From Flavipsychrobacter sp. (GTDB lineage Bacteria; Bacteroidota; Bacteroidia; Chitinophagales; Chitinophagaceae): 64,000 nucleotides of DNA. The notes beneath the pieces are model-generated. The model saw nothing but the letters and a program-made list of their open reading frames with translations. It made no database searches and was not told where the DNA came from. The stretch is taken from contig JAFIGV010000019.1 in the NCBI GenBank assembly GCA_017849575.1, positions 248,001 through 312,000 on the forward strand, given 5' to 3'. Of the stretch, positions 7,459-17,300 are shown piece by piece (position 1 is the first letter of the stretch; each line of letters starts with the position of its first letter). A program made the translations under genes and the position numbers.

Positions 7459-9183
7459 TTATTTGTTCATAGTTGCCAGAAACTCTTCGTTGCTCTTGGT
7501 GCCGCGCATCTGTTGTAGCAGAAACTGCATGGCCTCATCGGTGTTCATGTCGGCAATGTGATTCCGCATGATCCACATTTTGTTGAGAACGTCTTTATCG
7601 TGCAGCAGGTCATCGCGACGAGTAGAAGAAGAGACAATGTCAATAGCAGGGAATACACGCTTGTTGGCCAGACGGCGATCAAGCTGTAGCTCCATATTAC
7701 CCGTTCCTTTGAATTCTTCAAAGATCACTTCATCCATTTTAGACCCTGTGTCAATCAAAGCAGTGGCAAGAATGGTTAACGAACCGCCATTTTCAATTTT
7801 ACGTGCGGCACCAAAAAACTGTTTGGGTTTTTGCATAGCATTGGCTTCCACACCACCCGACAATACCTTGCCCGATGCGGGTGCAACGGTATTGTGTGCG
7901 CGAGCGAGACGGGTGATGCTGTCGAGCAGGATCACTACATCGTGGCCAACTTCCACCAGGCGTTTAGCTTTCTGCAACGCAATTGTAGATACCTTCACGT
8001 GCTTCTCAGCCGGTTCATCGAACGTGGATGCAATGACCTCTGCCCGTACACTACGCTGCATGTCCGTAACCTCCTCCGGTCGCTCATCCACCAGAACGAT
8101 CATCAGATAGCATTCCGGATGGTTTTCTGCGATGGCATTGGCCACTTCCTTCAGAAGCATTGTCTTACCCGTTTTGGGCTGCGCTACGATGAGTCCGCGC
8201 TGGCCCTTCCCGATAGGGGTAAAAAGATCCATGATACGGACACTGTTACTGCTGCCATGACGTGCAAGCGTAAGCTTTTCGAAAGGGAACAATGGTGTAA
8301 GATAATCGAAAGGCACACGGTCGCGAATCTCATCAGGCAGCTTTCCGTTAATGGTTTCTACCTTCAGCAGGGCAAAATATTTTTCCCCTTCTTTTGGGGG
8401 TCTTATGCTACCGCGCACCGTGTCTCCGGTTTTCAGACCGAACAACTTGATCTGTGAGGGTGAAACATAAATATCGTCGGGAGAACTTAAATAGTTGTAG
8501 TCTGAGCTGCGGAGAAAGCCGTATCCGTCGGGCATCATTTCCAAAACCCCTTCGCTCACAACAATACCATCAAACTCAATATTGAAATTACCATATTGAT
8601 TTTCGCGGCGGCGGCCATGCTGCTGATGTTGTTGATGTTGCGGCTTTTCAGCAGCGACAGGTTCCTGCGGTAACTGATGTTCGGTTTCTTCTGTGGCAGG
8701 CATAATAATGCCCGTCTCTTCGCTCACGGCTTCTCCTTCTGTTGCTTCGTTTTCCGCAGTAGAGGTTTCCTCTATCGCTTCCGCCATATTGTTCCATGCT
8801 GCCGGCGCTTCCGTGGCTTCTGCAGGTGTGGGCTCATTGTTGTTTTCTCCGCCACGGGGCTTTCTTGTCCGCTTTCTTTTGCCCTCTGTTTCTTTCTGTT
8901 CTTCTCCGCTATTATCTGCAGCTTGTGCTTCTGGTTCAGCCTTAGCCTCAGGAGTTTCTTCGGTCTTATGTTCCGTCTTCGGTTTACGTGTCCTGCGTTT
9001 TTTCTCTTCAGTAGCACCGTCTTGTTTTGCGGGGCTGCTGTTGTCGAGCGCCTGCTGGTCGAGTATTTTATAGATCAGGGCTTGTTTATCGAGGCTTCGG
9101 GCATTCGTGATTTTCAGGTTTTCGGCTACATCTACCAGCTCGGGAACGAGCATATCGTTTAACTGCAAAATGTCGTAAGGCAT
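7459..9183 (-). CDS. rho: Transcription termination factor Rho
   Basis: A 574-residue hexameric RNA helicase that ends transcription. Domains in order: Rho N-terminal helical domain (1-45), a long low-complexity Glu/Ala/Lys/Arg region with Gln-His repeats (about 48-200), an RNA-binding cold-shock-like domain around [15 protein letters not shown] (210-280), then the ATPase with Walker A AQPKTGKT (334-341), Walker B VVILLDS and the [21 protein letters not shown] loop. The canonical E. coli protein is 419 residues; the extra length is the inserted charged linker, which is common in Bacteroidota and Actinobacteria. It is a monocistronic unit. Confidence 0.97.
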   Translation of the reverse strand: MPYDILQLNDMLVPELVDVAENLKITNARSLDKQALIYKILDQQALDNSSPAKQDGATEEKKRRTRKPKTEHKTEETPEAKAEPEAQAADNSGEEQKETEGKRKRTRKPRGGENNNEPTPAEATEAPAAWNNMAEAIEETSTAENEATEGEAVSEETGIIMPATEETEHQLPQEPVAAEKPQHQQHQQHGRRRENQYGNFNIEFDGIVVSEGVLEMMPDGYGFLRSSDYNYLSSPDDIYVSPSQIKLFGLKTGDTVRGSIRPPKEGEKYFALLKVETINGKLPDEIRDRVPFDYLTPLFPFEKLTLARHGSSNSVRIMDLFTPIGKGQRGLIVAQPKTGKTMLLKEVANAIAENHPECYLMIVLVDERPEEVTDMQRSVRAEVIASTFDEPAEKHVKVSTIALQKAKRLVEVGHDVVILLDSITRLARAHNTVAPASGKVLSGGVEANAMQKPKQFFGAARKIENGGSLTILATALIDTGSKMDEVIFEEFKGTGNMELQLDRRLANKRVFPAIDIVSSSTRRDDLLHDKDVLNKMWIMRNHIADMNTDEAMQFLLQQMRGTKSNEEFLATMNK

Positions 9184-9390
9184 GCTTAACTATTTTCTAA
9201 AAGATTTGATTGTCGTCTTTGCTTGTTTCTTTAAACAGATGGAAACATGATCGGTAAAAAGAAATGGGAAAAAAATTGGAAAAATGAAAGGATGGAACTG
9301 CGGGCACTTTATCTGCGTCTTCGCGCATTCCGCAGCAAGATTACAAATGTTTTTGTTAATAAACCAAAAATTATCGTCTGCCCCCGGAGA

Positions 9391-10371
9391 TTATTCTGTC
9401 TGTTGCTGAAAGGCCCGGGCCATGCGGGCTATCGTTTCCTGGACTGGCCGGTAGCGAAAGTCGGGTAACAGCTTGAGCAGTTTTGTGTTGTCGTAGCGCG
9501 CAGCGTTTTGTGCGGTAGAAGCAGTTTCCCGGGTGATGGTGGCTGTATGGCCACTCAGGCTTGATTTAATCATACTCCATCGCCACACAAGCGCCGTCAT
9601 CAATCGGCCGGCGTGTATGTGTGGCGGTTTTTTGTTTAATGCCTCCGCCATTTTGCTAAAAATGTCCTTATAAGCATAGTTGCCGGCACTGACGATAAAA
9701 CGCTCCTGTACGATATCGCTGTTCATGAGCGCGATCATGCTTTCCACCACGTCAAGTACGTCCACCCATCCGTTGATGCCACCGGTATAAAAAGGAAATT
9801 CGTTGCTCACCACTTTCATCAGTCGCGCCGATCCTTCCTCCCAGTTGCCCTCGCCCAGAATGATGGCGGGGTTGATGACTACGGCATTAAGTCCTTCGGC
9901 AGCGGCCCTCCACACTTCTAACTCCGCAAGATGTTTACTCAGTCCGTATCGTGAGTTATACCGGCTTTCTTCCCATTGCTCTTCTTCAGTGATCAGCTTA
10001 TTCCCGTCGCTGCGCCGGCCGAGTGCGGCCACAGAACTAACAAAGACCAACTTGCGTACATCCTGTGCCCGTGCTTCATCAACGATGTTTGCCGTTGCCG
10101 CAACGTTGAAATGGAGCATCTTTTCTTTGTCGTGCGGGTGAAAGGAAACAATAGCGGCACAGTGATATACCTCGTTAATCCCCTGCATCACATCTTCTAC
10201 ATCAAAGACGTCCAAAAGATCGGCTTGCACCCAGCTTACACCCTTCAGCTCACTGAGCTTATTGACCGGAGGATGCTGATGATAAAGCGCACGAACTTCC
10301 AGCCCTTTTTGAGAAAGCGCGCGAACAAGGTGCTGCCCTAAGAAGCCGCTTGCGCCGGTGACCAGGATCAT
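9391..10371 (-). CDS. NAD(P)-dependent epimerase/dehydratase (extended SDR)
   Basis: A 326-residue extended short-chain dehydrogenase. The dinucleotide motif TGASGFLG is at residues 5-12, the DLLD acidic motif near 51, the catalytic Ser at FVSSVAA (112/113), and YxxxK as Tyr142 and Lys146 (RYGLSK). Such proteins reduce or epimerise nucleotide sugars, steroid-like or flavonoid-like carbonyls; sequence suggests the dihydroflavonol reductase-like branch but the substrate is not evident. The C-terminal part carries a substrate-side domain. A -7 promoter box lies 8 nt ahead of the ATG, giving an almost leaderless mRNA. It is convergent with nothing and shares the strand with pheS and rho. Confidence 0.88.
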   Translation of the reverse strand: MILVTGASGFLGQHLVRALSQKGLEVRALYHQHPPVNKLSELKGVSWVQADLLDVFDVEDVMQGINEVYHCAAIVSFHPHDKEKMLHFNVAATANIVDEARAQDVRKLVFVSSVAALGRRSDGNKLITEEEQWEESRYNSRYGLSKHLAELEVWRAAAEGLNAVVINPAIILGEGNWEEGSARLMKVVSNEFPFYTGGINGWVDVLDVVESMIALMNSDIVQERFIVSAGNYAYKDIFSKMAEALNKKPPHIHAGRLMTALVWRWSMIKSSLSGHTATITRETASTAQNAARYDNTKLLKLLPDFRYRPVQETIARMARAFQQQTE

Positions 10372-10378
10372 GAACCGC

Positions 10379-10386
10379 CAAAGCTA
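10379..10386 (-). promoter_or_regulatory. -7 box for the SDR gene
   Basis: On the minus strand this reads TAGCTTTG (TAnnTTTG). Its last base is 7 nt before the ATG at 10371, so the transcript would have an extremely short leader. No clear TTG at -33. Confidence 0.6.
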
Positions 10387-10428
10387 CTCTGCAAAAAAAT
10401 AAAAGCCATTTCCGCGGGATACTTTTGT

Positions 10429-11454
10429 CTAAAGACTTTCAAACTGACGCAGGAAGCGTATGTCGTTTTGTGAGTAAAGCCGAAGGTCATTCACCTGAAA
10501 CTTTACCTGTGTAATTCTTTCAACGCCCATGCCGAAGGCGAAGCCAGTGTACACGTCCGGGTCGATATTGAAATTTCTGAGCACATTCGGATGCACCATT
10601 CCGCAGCCCAATATTTCTACCCATCCGGTATGTTTACAAAGGCTGCATCCCGAGCCCCCGCATACGGTGCAGGAGATATCCATTTCGGCACTGGGCTCCG
10701 TAAATGGAAAGTAGGATGGGCGGAAGCGCACGCGGGTATTGGCTCCAAACATCTCGGTAACGAAATAATAAAGCGTTTGCTTTAGGTCTGCAAAAGATAC
10801 GTTTTTGTCAATGTACAGGCCCTCACACTGATGGAAAAAGCAATGGGCTCGCGCAGAAATGGTTTCATTGCGGTACACACGTCCCGGACAAATAACACGT
10901 ATCGGCGGCTTTTCCGATTCCATCACCCTTGCCTGTATGGAAGAACTGTGTGTGCGCAGCAACCAGTCGGGATTTTTAGAAATGTAAAACGTATCCTGCA
11001 TGTCGCGCGCCGGGTGATGCTCCGGAAGGTTCATACTTCCGAAATTGTGCCAGTCGTCTTCGATCTCCGGGCCGCTGGCAACACTAAATCCCAGCTTTTC
11101 GAAAAGGGAAACAATCTGATTTTCTACCACACGCAGGGGGTGTCTGCCTCCTCTCGGCACGGGCGTGCCGGGCAGAGTGAGGTCCTGCGTTGTATCCTTG
11201 CTTTTGGTACTTTTTTGAAGATGAAGGAAGGACGCATGTCTGGCTTCTGCAAGCTGTTTAAATGCATTGAGCCTCTGACCGGCCTCCTTTTTTTGGTCGG
11301 CGGGTACATCCTTCATCGCACCAAATATTTGCTTCACAATGCCCTTCGTTCCCAGGAATCTGATCCTGAAGGCTTCGAGCTCGTTGGCGTCGTTTGGCTG
11401 AAAACTGTTGATCTCTTCCTCGTAAGATCTGATCTGCTGGTCTAACTGATCCAT
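10429..11454 (-). CDS. pheS: Phenylalanyl-tRNA synthetase alpha subunit
   Basis: A class II aminoacyl-tRNA synthetase subunit of 341 residues that charges tRNA-Phe together with PheT. Recognisable parts are the N-terminal coiled-coil, the LPGTPVPRGGRHPLRVVEN segment, motif 2-type RVYRNETISARAHCFFHQCEG, and motif 3-type GFAFGMGVERI. A Cys-rich insert (CTVCGGSGCSLCKHTGW) could bind zinc and is common in Bacteroidota PheS. The ATG at 11454 is chosen: the in-frame TTG seven codons upstream lies before the -7 box at 11460. pheT is not in the window, so the genes are split. Confidence 0.96.
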   Translation of the reverse strand: MDQLDQQIRSYEEEINSFQPNDANELEAFRIRFLGTKGIVKQIFGAMKDVPADQKKEAGQRLNAFKQLAEARHASFLHLQKSTKSKDTTQDLTLPGTPVPRGGRHPLRVVENQIVSLFEKLGFSVASGPEIEDDWHNFGSMNLPEHHPARDMQDTFYISKNPDWLLRTHSSSIQARVMESEKPPIRVICPGRVYRNETISARAHCFFHQCEGLYIDKNVSFADLKQTLYYFVTEMFGANTRVRFRPSYFPFTEPSAEMDISCTVCGGSGCSLCKHTGWVEILGCGMVHPNVLRNFNIDPDVYTGFAFGMGVERITQVKFQVNDLRLYSQNDIRFLRQFESL

Positions 11455-11459
11455 GCCGG

Positions 11460-11467
11460 CAAAGATA
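11460..11467 (-). promoter_or_regulatory. -7 box for pheS
   Basis: TATCTTTG on the minus strand, 5 nt from the pheS ATG, predicts a near-leaderless transcript. A TTG lies 16 nt upstream of the box (about 11484-11486). Confidence 0.7.
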
Positions 11468-11618
11468 AATTTCAAAGTTGTTGCAACCGAAGAATTGTGA
11501 ACGGCTAAAAAATTAAGTATGCAACTAAACGAAATTTCAGTTTTTGACGTCTATATTTATCGGATAGAGAAATCTATTTGTAAATTTATTTATTTGTCCC
11601 CATTACAACCATTCGCCG

Positions 11619-14600
11619 ATGAAGGTATTTTTACGCGCTGCGATCATTTTTCTATTTAGTTTCAGCGGTCAGTTATCAGCACAGACGCCTGTTGCCAACT
11701 TTACTGCAACACCACTTTCTGGATGTGCCCCACTAATCGTACAATTCACCTCAACTTCTACCGGCAATCCCACCTCCTACCAATGGACCCTGGGCAATGG
11801 TGTAAACACCGTACAACAAAATCCTTCCACCGCCTATACTACGCCGGGCACCTACACCGTCACCCTTACCGTTACCAATGCCAACGGTAGCGACACAAAG
11901 ACGGTAACCAACTACATCACCGTTGTGCCGGCACCTACCATTTCCTTTTCTGCACTCGATACGGACAACTGTCCGCCCTTTCAGGTGCAGTTTGTAAACT
12001 CCACCACCTTCAATTCTACGGGTGCGGGTGTTTATAACTGGAGTTTTGGCGACGGAAATACTTCCGCACTGACCAGCCCGCAAAACATATACTATACACC
12101 CGGGCAATACACGGTTACACTAGTAGCTACCAATGGCGCCGGGTGCACTTCCTCACTTACCAAGCCCGGTTTTATAAAGGTATTTTCGCCGCCTGTAGGT
12201 AACATCACTGCAAATCCTACCAGTTACTGCGGCACTCCGGCAAATATTAATTTTACCGCATCTGCTACCGGTACGGGTCCTTACACGTACAACTGGGATT
12301 ATGGTGATGGAGGAACAGGTGTGGGTGTGGCCACGTCGCATGTGTATAACCTGCCGGGTATTTACACCATTACGCTGTACGTGACGGATGGAAATGGGTG
12401 TATGGACACGGTAGTGAAGCCCAACTATGTAGCTATCGGAACTCTGGGGGCGAACTTTACAACAGCGCCTGTCACGGGTTGCGCCAATGTGCCGGTTCAG
12501 TTCAACAACACTTCTGCCGGCGGTACCAGCTATTTCTGGAATTTCGGCGATGGGAATACGAGCACATTAGCCAATCCTACCCATACTTATGCTGCCGGGG
12601 GCACTTACAATGTGAAGCTGGCTATCTATGATGGGCCCTGCGGCGATTCTGTGACCCTGCCGGTGACTATCAATCCTGCACCGAATGTAAATTTCAGCTT
12701 TACCCCCAATCAACCCTGCCCCGCTCCGACTCAGGTGCAGTTTAATAATCTAAGCAATGGGGCTACCTCCTATTATTGGAACTTTGGTGATGGGAATATC
12801 TCAAATTTGGCCAGCCCCAGCCATACCTATGCGACAAATAATTATTTCCCGGTAGGTATGACCGCTACAAATGCTTTCGGATGTAGCTCTACAAAGTGGG
12901 ATACGATAAAGATCCATTCCCTCGGTGTATATGTGACTCCGGCAAATCCCAAAGGTTGCGTACCCTTTAACGTGGGTTTTGGCGAAATGATTTATGCTGT
13001 TGACCCGATAACTCAAGGGTGGTACACTTATCCATATTCTATTTCCAGTTATTCCTGGAATTTCGGTGATGGCGGCACCTCAAACAGTCAGTCACCCAGT
13101 CACACCTACGTCAATCCCAACAATGTATATAATGCAGCACTCACCGTTACAACGAGCAATGGTTGTACCGCTACCGGTATTACTTTGGTAAGTGTAGGTG
13201 ATAAGCCAACTGCATCTTTTATTGGATTTCCGGACACTCTTTGTGTCAATACCAAAGTTCATTTTGTGAACACCACTACCGACACGGTGCTGACCACCAG
13301 CTATACCTGGCAGATGGGCGATGGAAACGTGTACCTCGGAAAGACACCTGACTACGCCTACACGCACTCAGGTATCTACAATGTATCGCTTATTGCCAGC
13401 AACTTTGGTTGTACGGACACGTTTACGGTGGATTCAGCGGCTGTTATTCTCGCGCCAACGGCTATCTGGTCAGAAAAATATAGTTGTGACACGCCACTTT
13501 TTGTACAGTTTTACGATACCCTTAGTGTAGAGCCCACTTCGCATATCTGGTATTTTGGAGATGGCAATACGGATACCTCAAAGAATCCCGGCCACCTTTA
13601 CGCCAGTTTGGGCACGTACACCGTTTCTCTGGTCACTTTCAACAATATTTATGGTTGTTCTGATACCGAAACCCGAACGATTGAGCTGATAGATCCGGCC
13701 CTGGATTTCGTTACCCCGGATACCGCTATTTGTCAGGGCGACTCCATTCTGTTCACCCCGAGCTACAGCCACACACCGTCGGGCTATACCTGGTTGATCA
13801 ATGGAAGCCTTCCGATATGGCCCTATGGACCCGCATCCAATCCTAATCCTTCTTCGGGGGCGTGGGGGTACCGGTTTAATCAAAAAGGTATATACGATGT
13901 ATCAGTTTACACAACCGATATACACGGTTGCAACGATACCACCACACGGCCACACTATGTGCTGGTGGCCAAACCACAAGTGCTGTTTTCGGCTACGCCC
14001 ACGGTAGGTTGTGTACCCATGAGCGTACTCTTTGAAGATACCAGTGTACACCTGCCGGGCGTGTACAGCGTAACACGAAACTGGAATTTTGGAAACGGAA
14101 CAGCTACCACAACAAATGACACCATTTCAAACCTTTATCCGGTAGCCGGCATTTACAACGTAACCCTTACAGTTACAGACAATGTAGGTTGTACCGATGT
14201 GCTGAGCCGGATCGGGTATATTGATGTAAGAAAACCTGTTGCCGCCTTTTCGGTAGATGACTCTACAGCATGTATCGGACAGCAGCTCACCTTCACAAAC
14301 GCTTCCAGCGGAGTGAATCCCGGTTATCTCTGGGATTTTGGCGACGGCACCACTTCTACCAATGCAGCACCGGTGAAGTCTTATTCCCAAACCGGGCTTT
14401 ACGATGTGAAGTTGATCGTAACTGACGCCAGCGGATGTCAGGACAGTTTGATCAAAACCGCATGGATCAGTGTCACCAAGCCCGATGCCCAGTTTGCTTC
14501 CAGCGATACACAGGCGCTATGCCCACCCTTGTCTGTAGTGTTTAATAATCTTTCGGTCGGTGGTACATCCTACGCATGGGATTTTGGAAATGGAAGTCTG

Positions 14601-16202
14601 TCTGCCCTTCAGAACCCCACTACTATTTATGCTACCCCCAACTTGTATCAGGTAAGTCTTGTAGTGACAAATGCTGATGGTTGTACGGATACGGCGTACG
14701 GGCATGTCAATGTATTGGGTTATGCCGGCGGACTCAGTTACACACCGGTGACGGGTTGTTCGCCGCTTACCGTAGAGTTCCAGTCGAATATTTATGGTGT
14801 AGCTACGATGATCTGGGATTTTAATGATGGGGTCACGGCGCCACTGAATGGAAAGGACACCATATCGCACACCTTCATAACGCCGGGTAAATACCTTCCA
14901 CAGTTGATCCTCAGCGACAATGCAGGTTGCACTACGGCAAGTTCCGGACTGGATACGATATATGTAGATAGTGTGTGGGTCGGTTTTGTGGCGGCACCGC
15001 CCTGCGTCAACACGCCAGTCGTGTTTACAGACACTTCCTATACACTATTTGCGCCGATATCGGGCTGGGTTTGGAAGACAATTAATGGCCAGACGAGCAC
15101 TGCAGCTTCACCCTCTTTTGTATTTCCCAACACCGGTAGTTTCCCTGTTACTTTAATAGCCAAGAGTGCATGGGGATGTACCGATAGCGTTACCCGTTCC
15201 ATTACGATCTATGACCTACCAGTAGTCACCGCAGCTTTTGATACACTTATTTGCAAGGGCGATGCCACTACGATATCGGCTGCGGGAGCCAATACCTATA
15301 GCTGGTTGCCCTCCACGGGCCTGGCCTGCGCTACCTGCCAAAGCACTTCAGCAGCTCCGGTAACAACTACCCCATATGTTGTGACCGGCACCGACCAACG
15401 CGGGTGTAAGAATAAAGATACCGTGGTCATCTCCGTAAAATATGTAACCACCAGCTTTGCCGCACCCGGCGGGGGAATTTGCGCAGACAGCATCTTTCAG
15501 TTGAAAGCCTGGGGCGCCGATCGCTTTGAGTGGTCGCCCTCCCAAACGCTCGATGACTATACGAAACCGGATCCTATCGCGAGTCCGGACCGGACTACCA
15601 CCTATGTAGTAACTGCCTGGGAGGCAAGCTGTCTTCCCGATACACATCAGGTGAAGGTGATCGTTTATCCAAGGCCGGACGTGGACGCAGGTAAGGATGA
15701 TACAATTATGGCAGGAACAAGTGTAGTGCTGATTGCCACAAGCAGTGATTTTGTGAGTTTCCTGTGGTCACCGGAGACTACCCTGAGCTGTACTTCGTGT
15801 ACGGCACCATCAGCCAGCCCGCGTGTTACCACTACCTATAAGGTAATTGCTACCTCAGATAAAGGATGCCGCGCTTATGATTCGGTGACGATACATCTGA
15901 TGTGTGACAATAGCCAGGTGTTTATCCCCAACACATTTACGCCGAATAACGATGGCCAGAATGATGTATTCTACCCACGAGGGGAAGGCATGAAGAGCAT
16001 CACCTCCTTCCGTATTTACAACCGATGGGGTGAGCTTGTTTTTGAACGTCGTGGTTTTCAACTTAACGATGCCTCATCAGGTTGGGACGGAACATCGAAA
16101 GGTGCAACGCTCGGATCCGACATCTTTATCTACAGCATAGAAGGAATTTGTGACAGTGGTGAAACTTTAATCTGGAAAGGAGATGTTACCCTCCTTCGAT
16201 AA
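11619..16202 (+). CDS. Giant PKD-repeat surface protein with T9SS type-B sorting domain (paralogue 1)
   Basis: A 1527-residue secreted protein. It has a signal peptide (MKVFLRAAIIFLFSFSGQLSAQ) followed by about 14 PKD-like repeats, each with a YxWxFGDG-type core and a Y-x-V-x-L-x-V strand, then three Ig-like repeats with S-P-T-T-x-Y type strands, and a C-terminal domain beginning around CDNSQVFIPNTFTPNNDGQNDVF. This last domain is the gliding-motility-associated (CHU_C, type B) sorting signal of T9SS. Most repeats start and end near a cysteine. Cell-surface adhesion or gliding is the likely role, but no specific ligand is evident. The PorP/SprF gene follows after 12 nt. Confidence 0.92.
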   Translation: MKVFLRAAIIFLFSFSGQLSAQTPVANFTATPLSGCAPLIVQFTSTSTGNPTSYQWTLGNGVNTVQQNPSTAYTTPGTYTVTLTVTNANGSDTKTVTNYITVVPAPTISFSALDTDNCPPFQVQFVNSTTFNSTGAGVYNWSFGDGNTSALTSPQNIYYTPGQYTVTLVATNGAGCTSSLTKPGFIKVFSPPVGNITANPTSYCGTPANINFTASATGTGPYTYNWDYGDGGTGVGVATSHVYNLPGIYTITLYVTDGNGCMDTVVKPNYVAIGTLGANFTTAPVTGCANVPVQFNNTSAGGTSYFWNFGDGNTSTLANPTHTYAAGGTYNVKLAIYDGPCGDSVTLPVTINPAPNVNFSFTPNQPCPAPTQVQFNNLSNGATSYYWNFGDGNISNLASPSHTYATNNYFPVGMTATNAFGCSSTKWDTIKIHSLGVYVTPANPKGCVPFNVGFGEMIYAVDPITQGWYTYPYSISSYSWNFGDGGTSNSQSPSHTYVNPNNVYNAALTVTTSNGCTATGITLVSVGDKPTASFIGFPDTLCVNTKVHFVNTTTDTVLTTSYTWQMGDGNVYLGKTPDYAYTHSGIYNVSLIASNFGCTDTFTVDSAAVILAPTAIWSEKYSCDTPLFVQFYDTLSVEPTSHIWYFGDGNTDTSKNPGHLYASLGTYTVSLVTFNNIYGCSDTETRTIELIDPALDFVTPDTAICQGDSILFTPSYSHTPSGYTWLINGSLPIWPYGPASNPNPSSGAWGYRFNQKGIYDVSVYTTDIHGCNDTTTRPHYVLVAKPQVLFSATPTVGCVPMSVLFEDTSVHLPGVYSVTRNWNFGNGTATTTNDTISNLYPVAGIYNVTLTVTDNVGCTDVLSRIGYIDVRKPVAAFSVDDSTACIGQQLTFTNASSGVNPGYLWDFGDGTTSTNAAPVKSYSQTGLYDVKLIVTDASGCQDSLIKTAWISVTKPDAQFASSDTQALCPPLSVVFNNLSVGGTSYAWDFGNGSLSALQNPTTIYATPNLYQVSLVVTNADGCTDTAYGHVNVLGYAGGLSYTPVTGCSPLTVEFQSNIYGVATMIWDFNDGVTAPLNGKDTISHTFITPGKYLPQLILSDNAGCTTASSGLDTIYVDSVWVGFVAAPPCVNTPVVFTDTSYTLFAPISGWVWKTINGQTSTAASPSFVFPNTGSFPVTLIAKSAWGCTDSVTRSITIYDLPVVTAAFDTLICKGDATTISAAGANTYSWLPSTGLACATCQSTSAAPVTTTPYVVTGTDQRGCKNKDTVVISVKYVTTSFAAPGGGICADSIFQLKAWGADRFEWSPSQTLDDYTKPDPIASPDRTTTYVVTAWEASCLPDTHQVKVIVYPRPDVDAGKDDTIMAGTSVVLIATSSDFVSFLWSPETTLSCTSCTAPSASPRVTTTYKVIATSDKGCRAYDSVTIHLMCDNSQVFIPNTFTPNNDGQNDVFYPRGEGMKSITSFRIYNRWGELVFERRGFQLNDASSGWDGTSKGATLGSDIFIYSIEGICDSGETLIWKGDVTLLR

Positions 16203-16214
16203 AAAAATTGACTT

Positions 16215-17258
16215 ATGAAGAACCTTACAAAAGCAGCTATCGTACTTGCAGGAATTTTTTCTTTCGGTGCAGCATCGGGTCAGGACGTGCATTTTTCGCA
16301 GTTCTATGAAAGCACCATTTTGAGAAACCCTGCGCTGACAGCAATATTTGCGGATGACTACAAAGTGAGTCTTCAATACCGGACACAATGGAGCAGCATC
16401 AGCAAACCCTTCGTGACCGGACAGGTGTCTTTTGAAACCAAGATACCCGTGAATGCAGAAGGCAGTGATTTTTTCAGTGCAGGCCTTCTGGCTTATTATG
16501 ATAAGGCGGGTAGTATTGATATGAAGACCTTGTCGGTGTACCCTTCCGTCAGCTTTAATAAAAGCCTGGGCGACAAAAACAACTCTGTGTTGTCGGTGGG
16601 TTTTACCGGAGGTTATTTGCAAAGAAGTTTCGATCCTTCGAAAATGACCGTTAATAATCAATATCAGAACGGTAGTTTCGATCCCTATGCTTCCACCAAT
16701 GAAAACATCACTACGAGCAAGGTGAACTACTGGGATGTGGGTGCCGGTGTGTCCTTTAGCAGCGGTGCCGGTGAATACAGCCAGGCCTCCTATTTCTTAG
16801 GTGTATCCGGATATCATTTTTCCAGACCGCAAACCAGTTTTTACAACAATGACCTTATCAGGCTGGAGATGCGCTGGAACGGAACCGCAGGGCTTACCTA
16901 CCGGATGAATGAGAAATGGGGTTTTCTGATGCAGGGAAACTATACGGTTCAGGGAAGCTATTCGGAGATTATTGCCGGTGGATTGCTGAATTACAAAAAG
17001 CCAAATGAACGTCAGAGTGACCCGCTGTTTATTTTTTATGTCGGTGCATTCTATCGTGTAAATGATGCGGTGATACCTGTGATCAAGATGGACTATATGC
17101 GTTACTCTTTTGGATTGAGCTATGATCTAAACGTCTCTCCGTTGAAAGCTGCAACGAATATGCGGGGCGGATATGAGCTTTCCATTGTGAAAACCGGATT
17201 ATTCAATGATCCGAAATGGGAGAAAAGCAGAACGATCTGTCCGCATTTTCAGTGGTAG
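16215..17258 (+). CDS. PorP/SprF family type IX secretion outer-membrane protein
   Basis: A 347-residue beta-barrel protein with a signal peptide (MKNLTKAAIVLAGIFSFGAASGQ) and the family opening DVHFSQFYESTILRNPALTA, in which F-S-Q-F-Y and N-P-A-x-x are conserved. In Flavobacterium, SprF proteins are needed to secrete or attach their neighbouring type-B CTD cargo (SprB). The gene sits between two adhesin paralogues, 12 nt after the first and 42 nt before the second, and may serve all three. It spans the outer membrane and probably interacts with the cargo's C-terminal domain. Its C-terminus ends Cys-Pro-His-Phe. Confidence 0.93.
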   Translation: MKNLTKAAIVLAGIFSFGAASGQDVHFSQFYESTILRNPALTAIFADDYKVSLQYRTQWSSISKPFVTGQVSFETKIPVNAEGSDFFSAGLLAYYDKAGSIDMKTLSVYPSVSFNKSLGDKNNSVLSVGFTGGYLQRSFDPSKMTVNNQYQNGSFDPYASTNENITTSKVNYWDVGAGVSFSSGAGEYSQASYFLGVSGYHFSRPQTSFYNNDLIRLEMRWNGTAGLTYRMNEKWGFLMQGNYTVQGSYSEIIAGGLLNYKKPNERQSDPLFIFYVGAFYRVNDAVIPVIKMDYMRYSFGLSYDLNVSPLKAATNMRGGYELSIVKTGLFNDPKWEKSRTICPHFQW

Positions 17259-17300
17259 GCTGTAGCAAACTGTATTGAGTTAATTGTAAATACCATACCT

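Noticed and set aside
7568-9162. Long open frames antisense to rho (for example at 7568, 7831, 8677 and 8693).
   Set aside because: They mirror the codon pattern of rho, have unusual amino-acid runs and show no conserved motif or start context.
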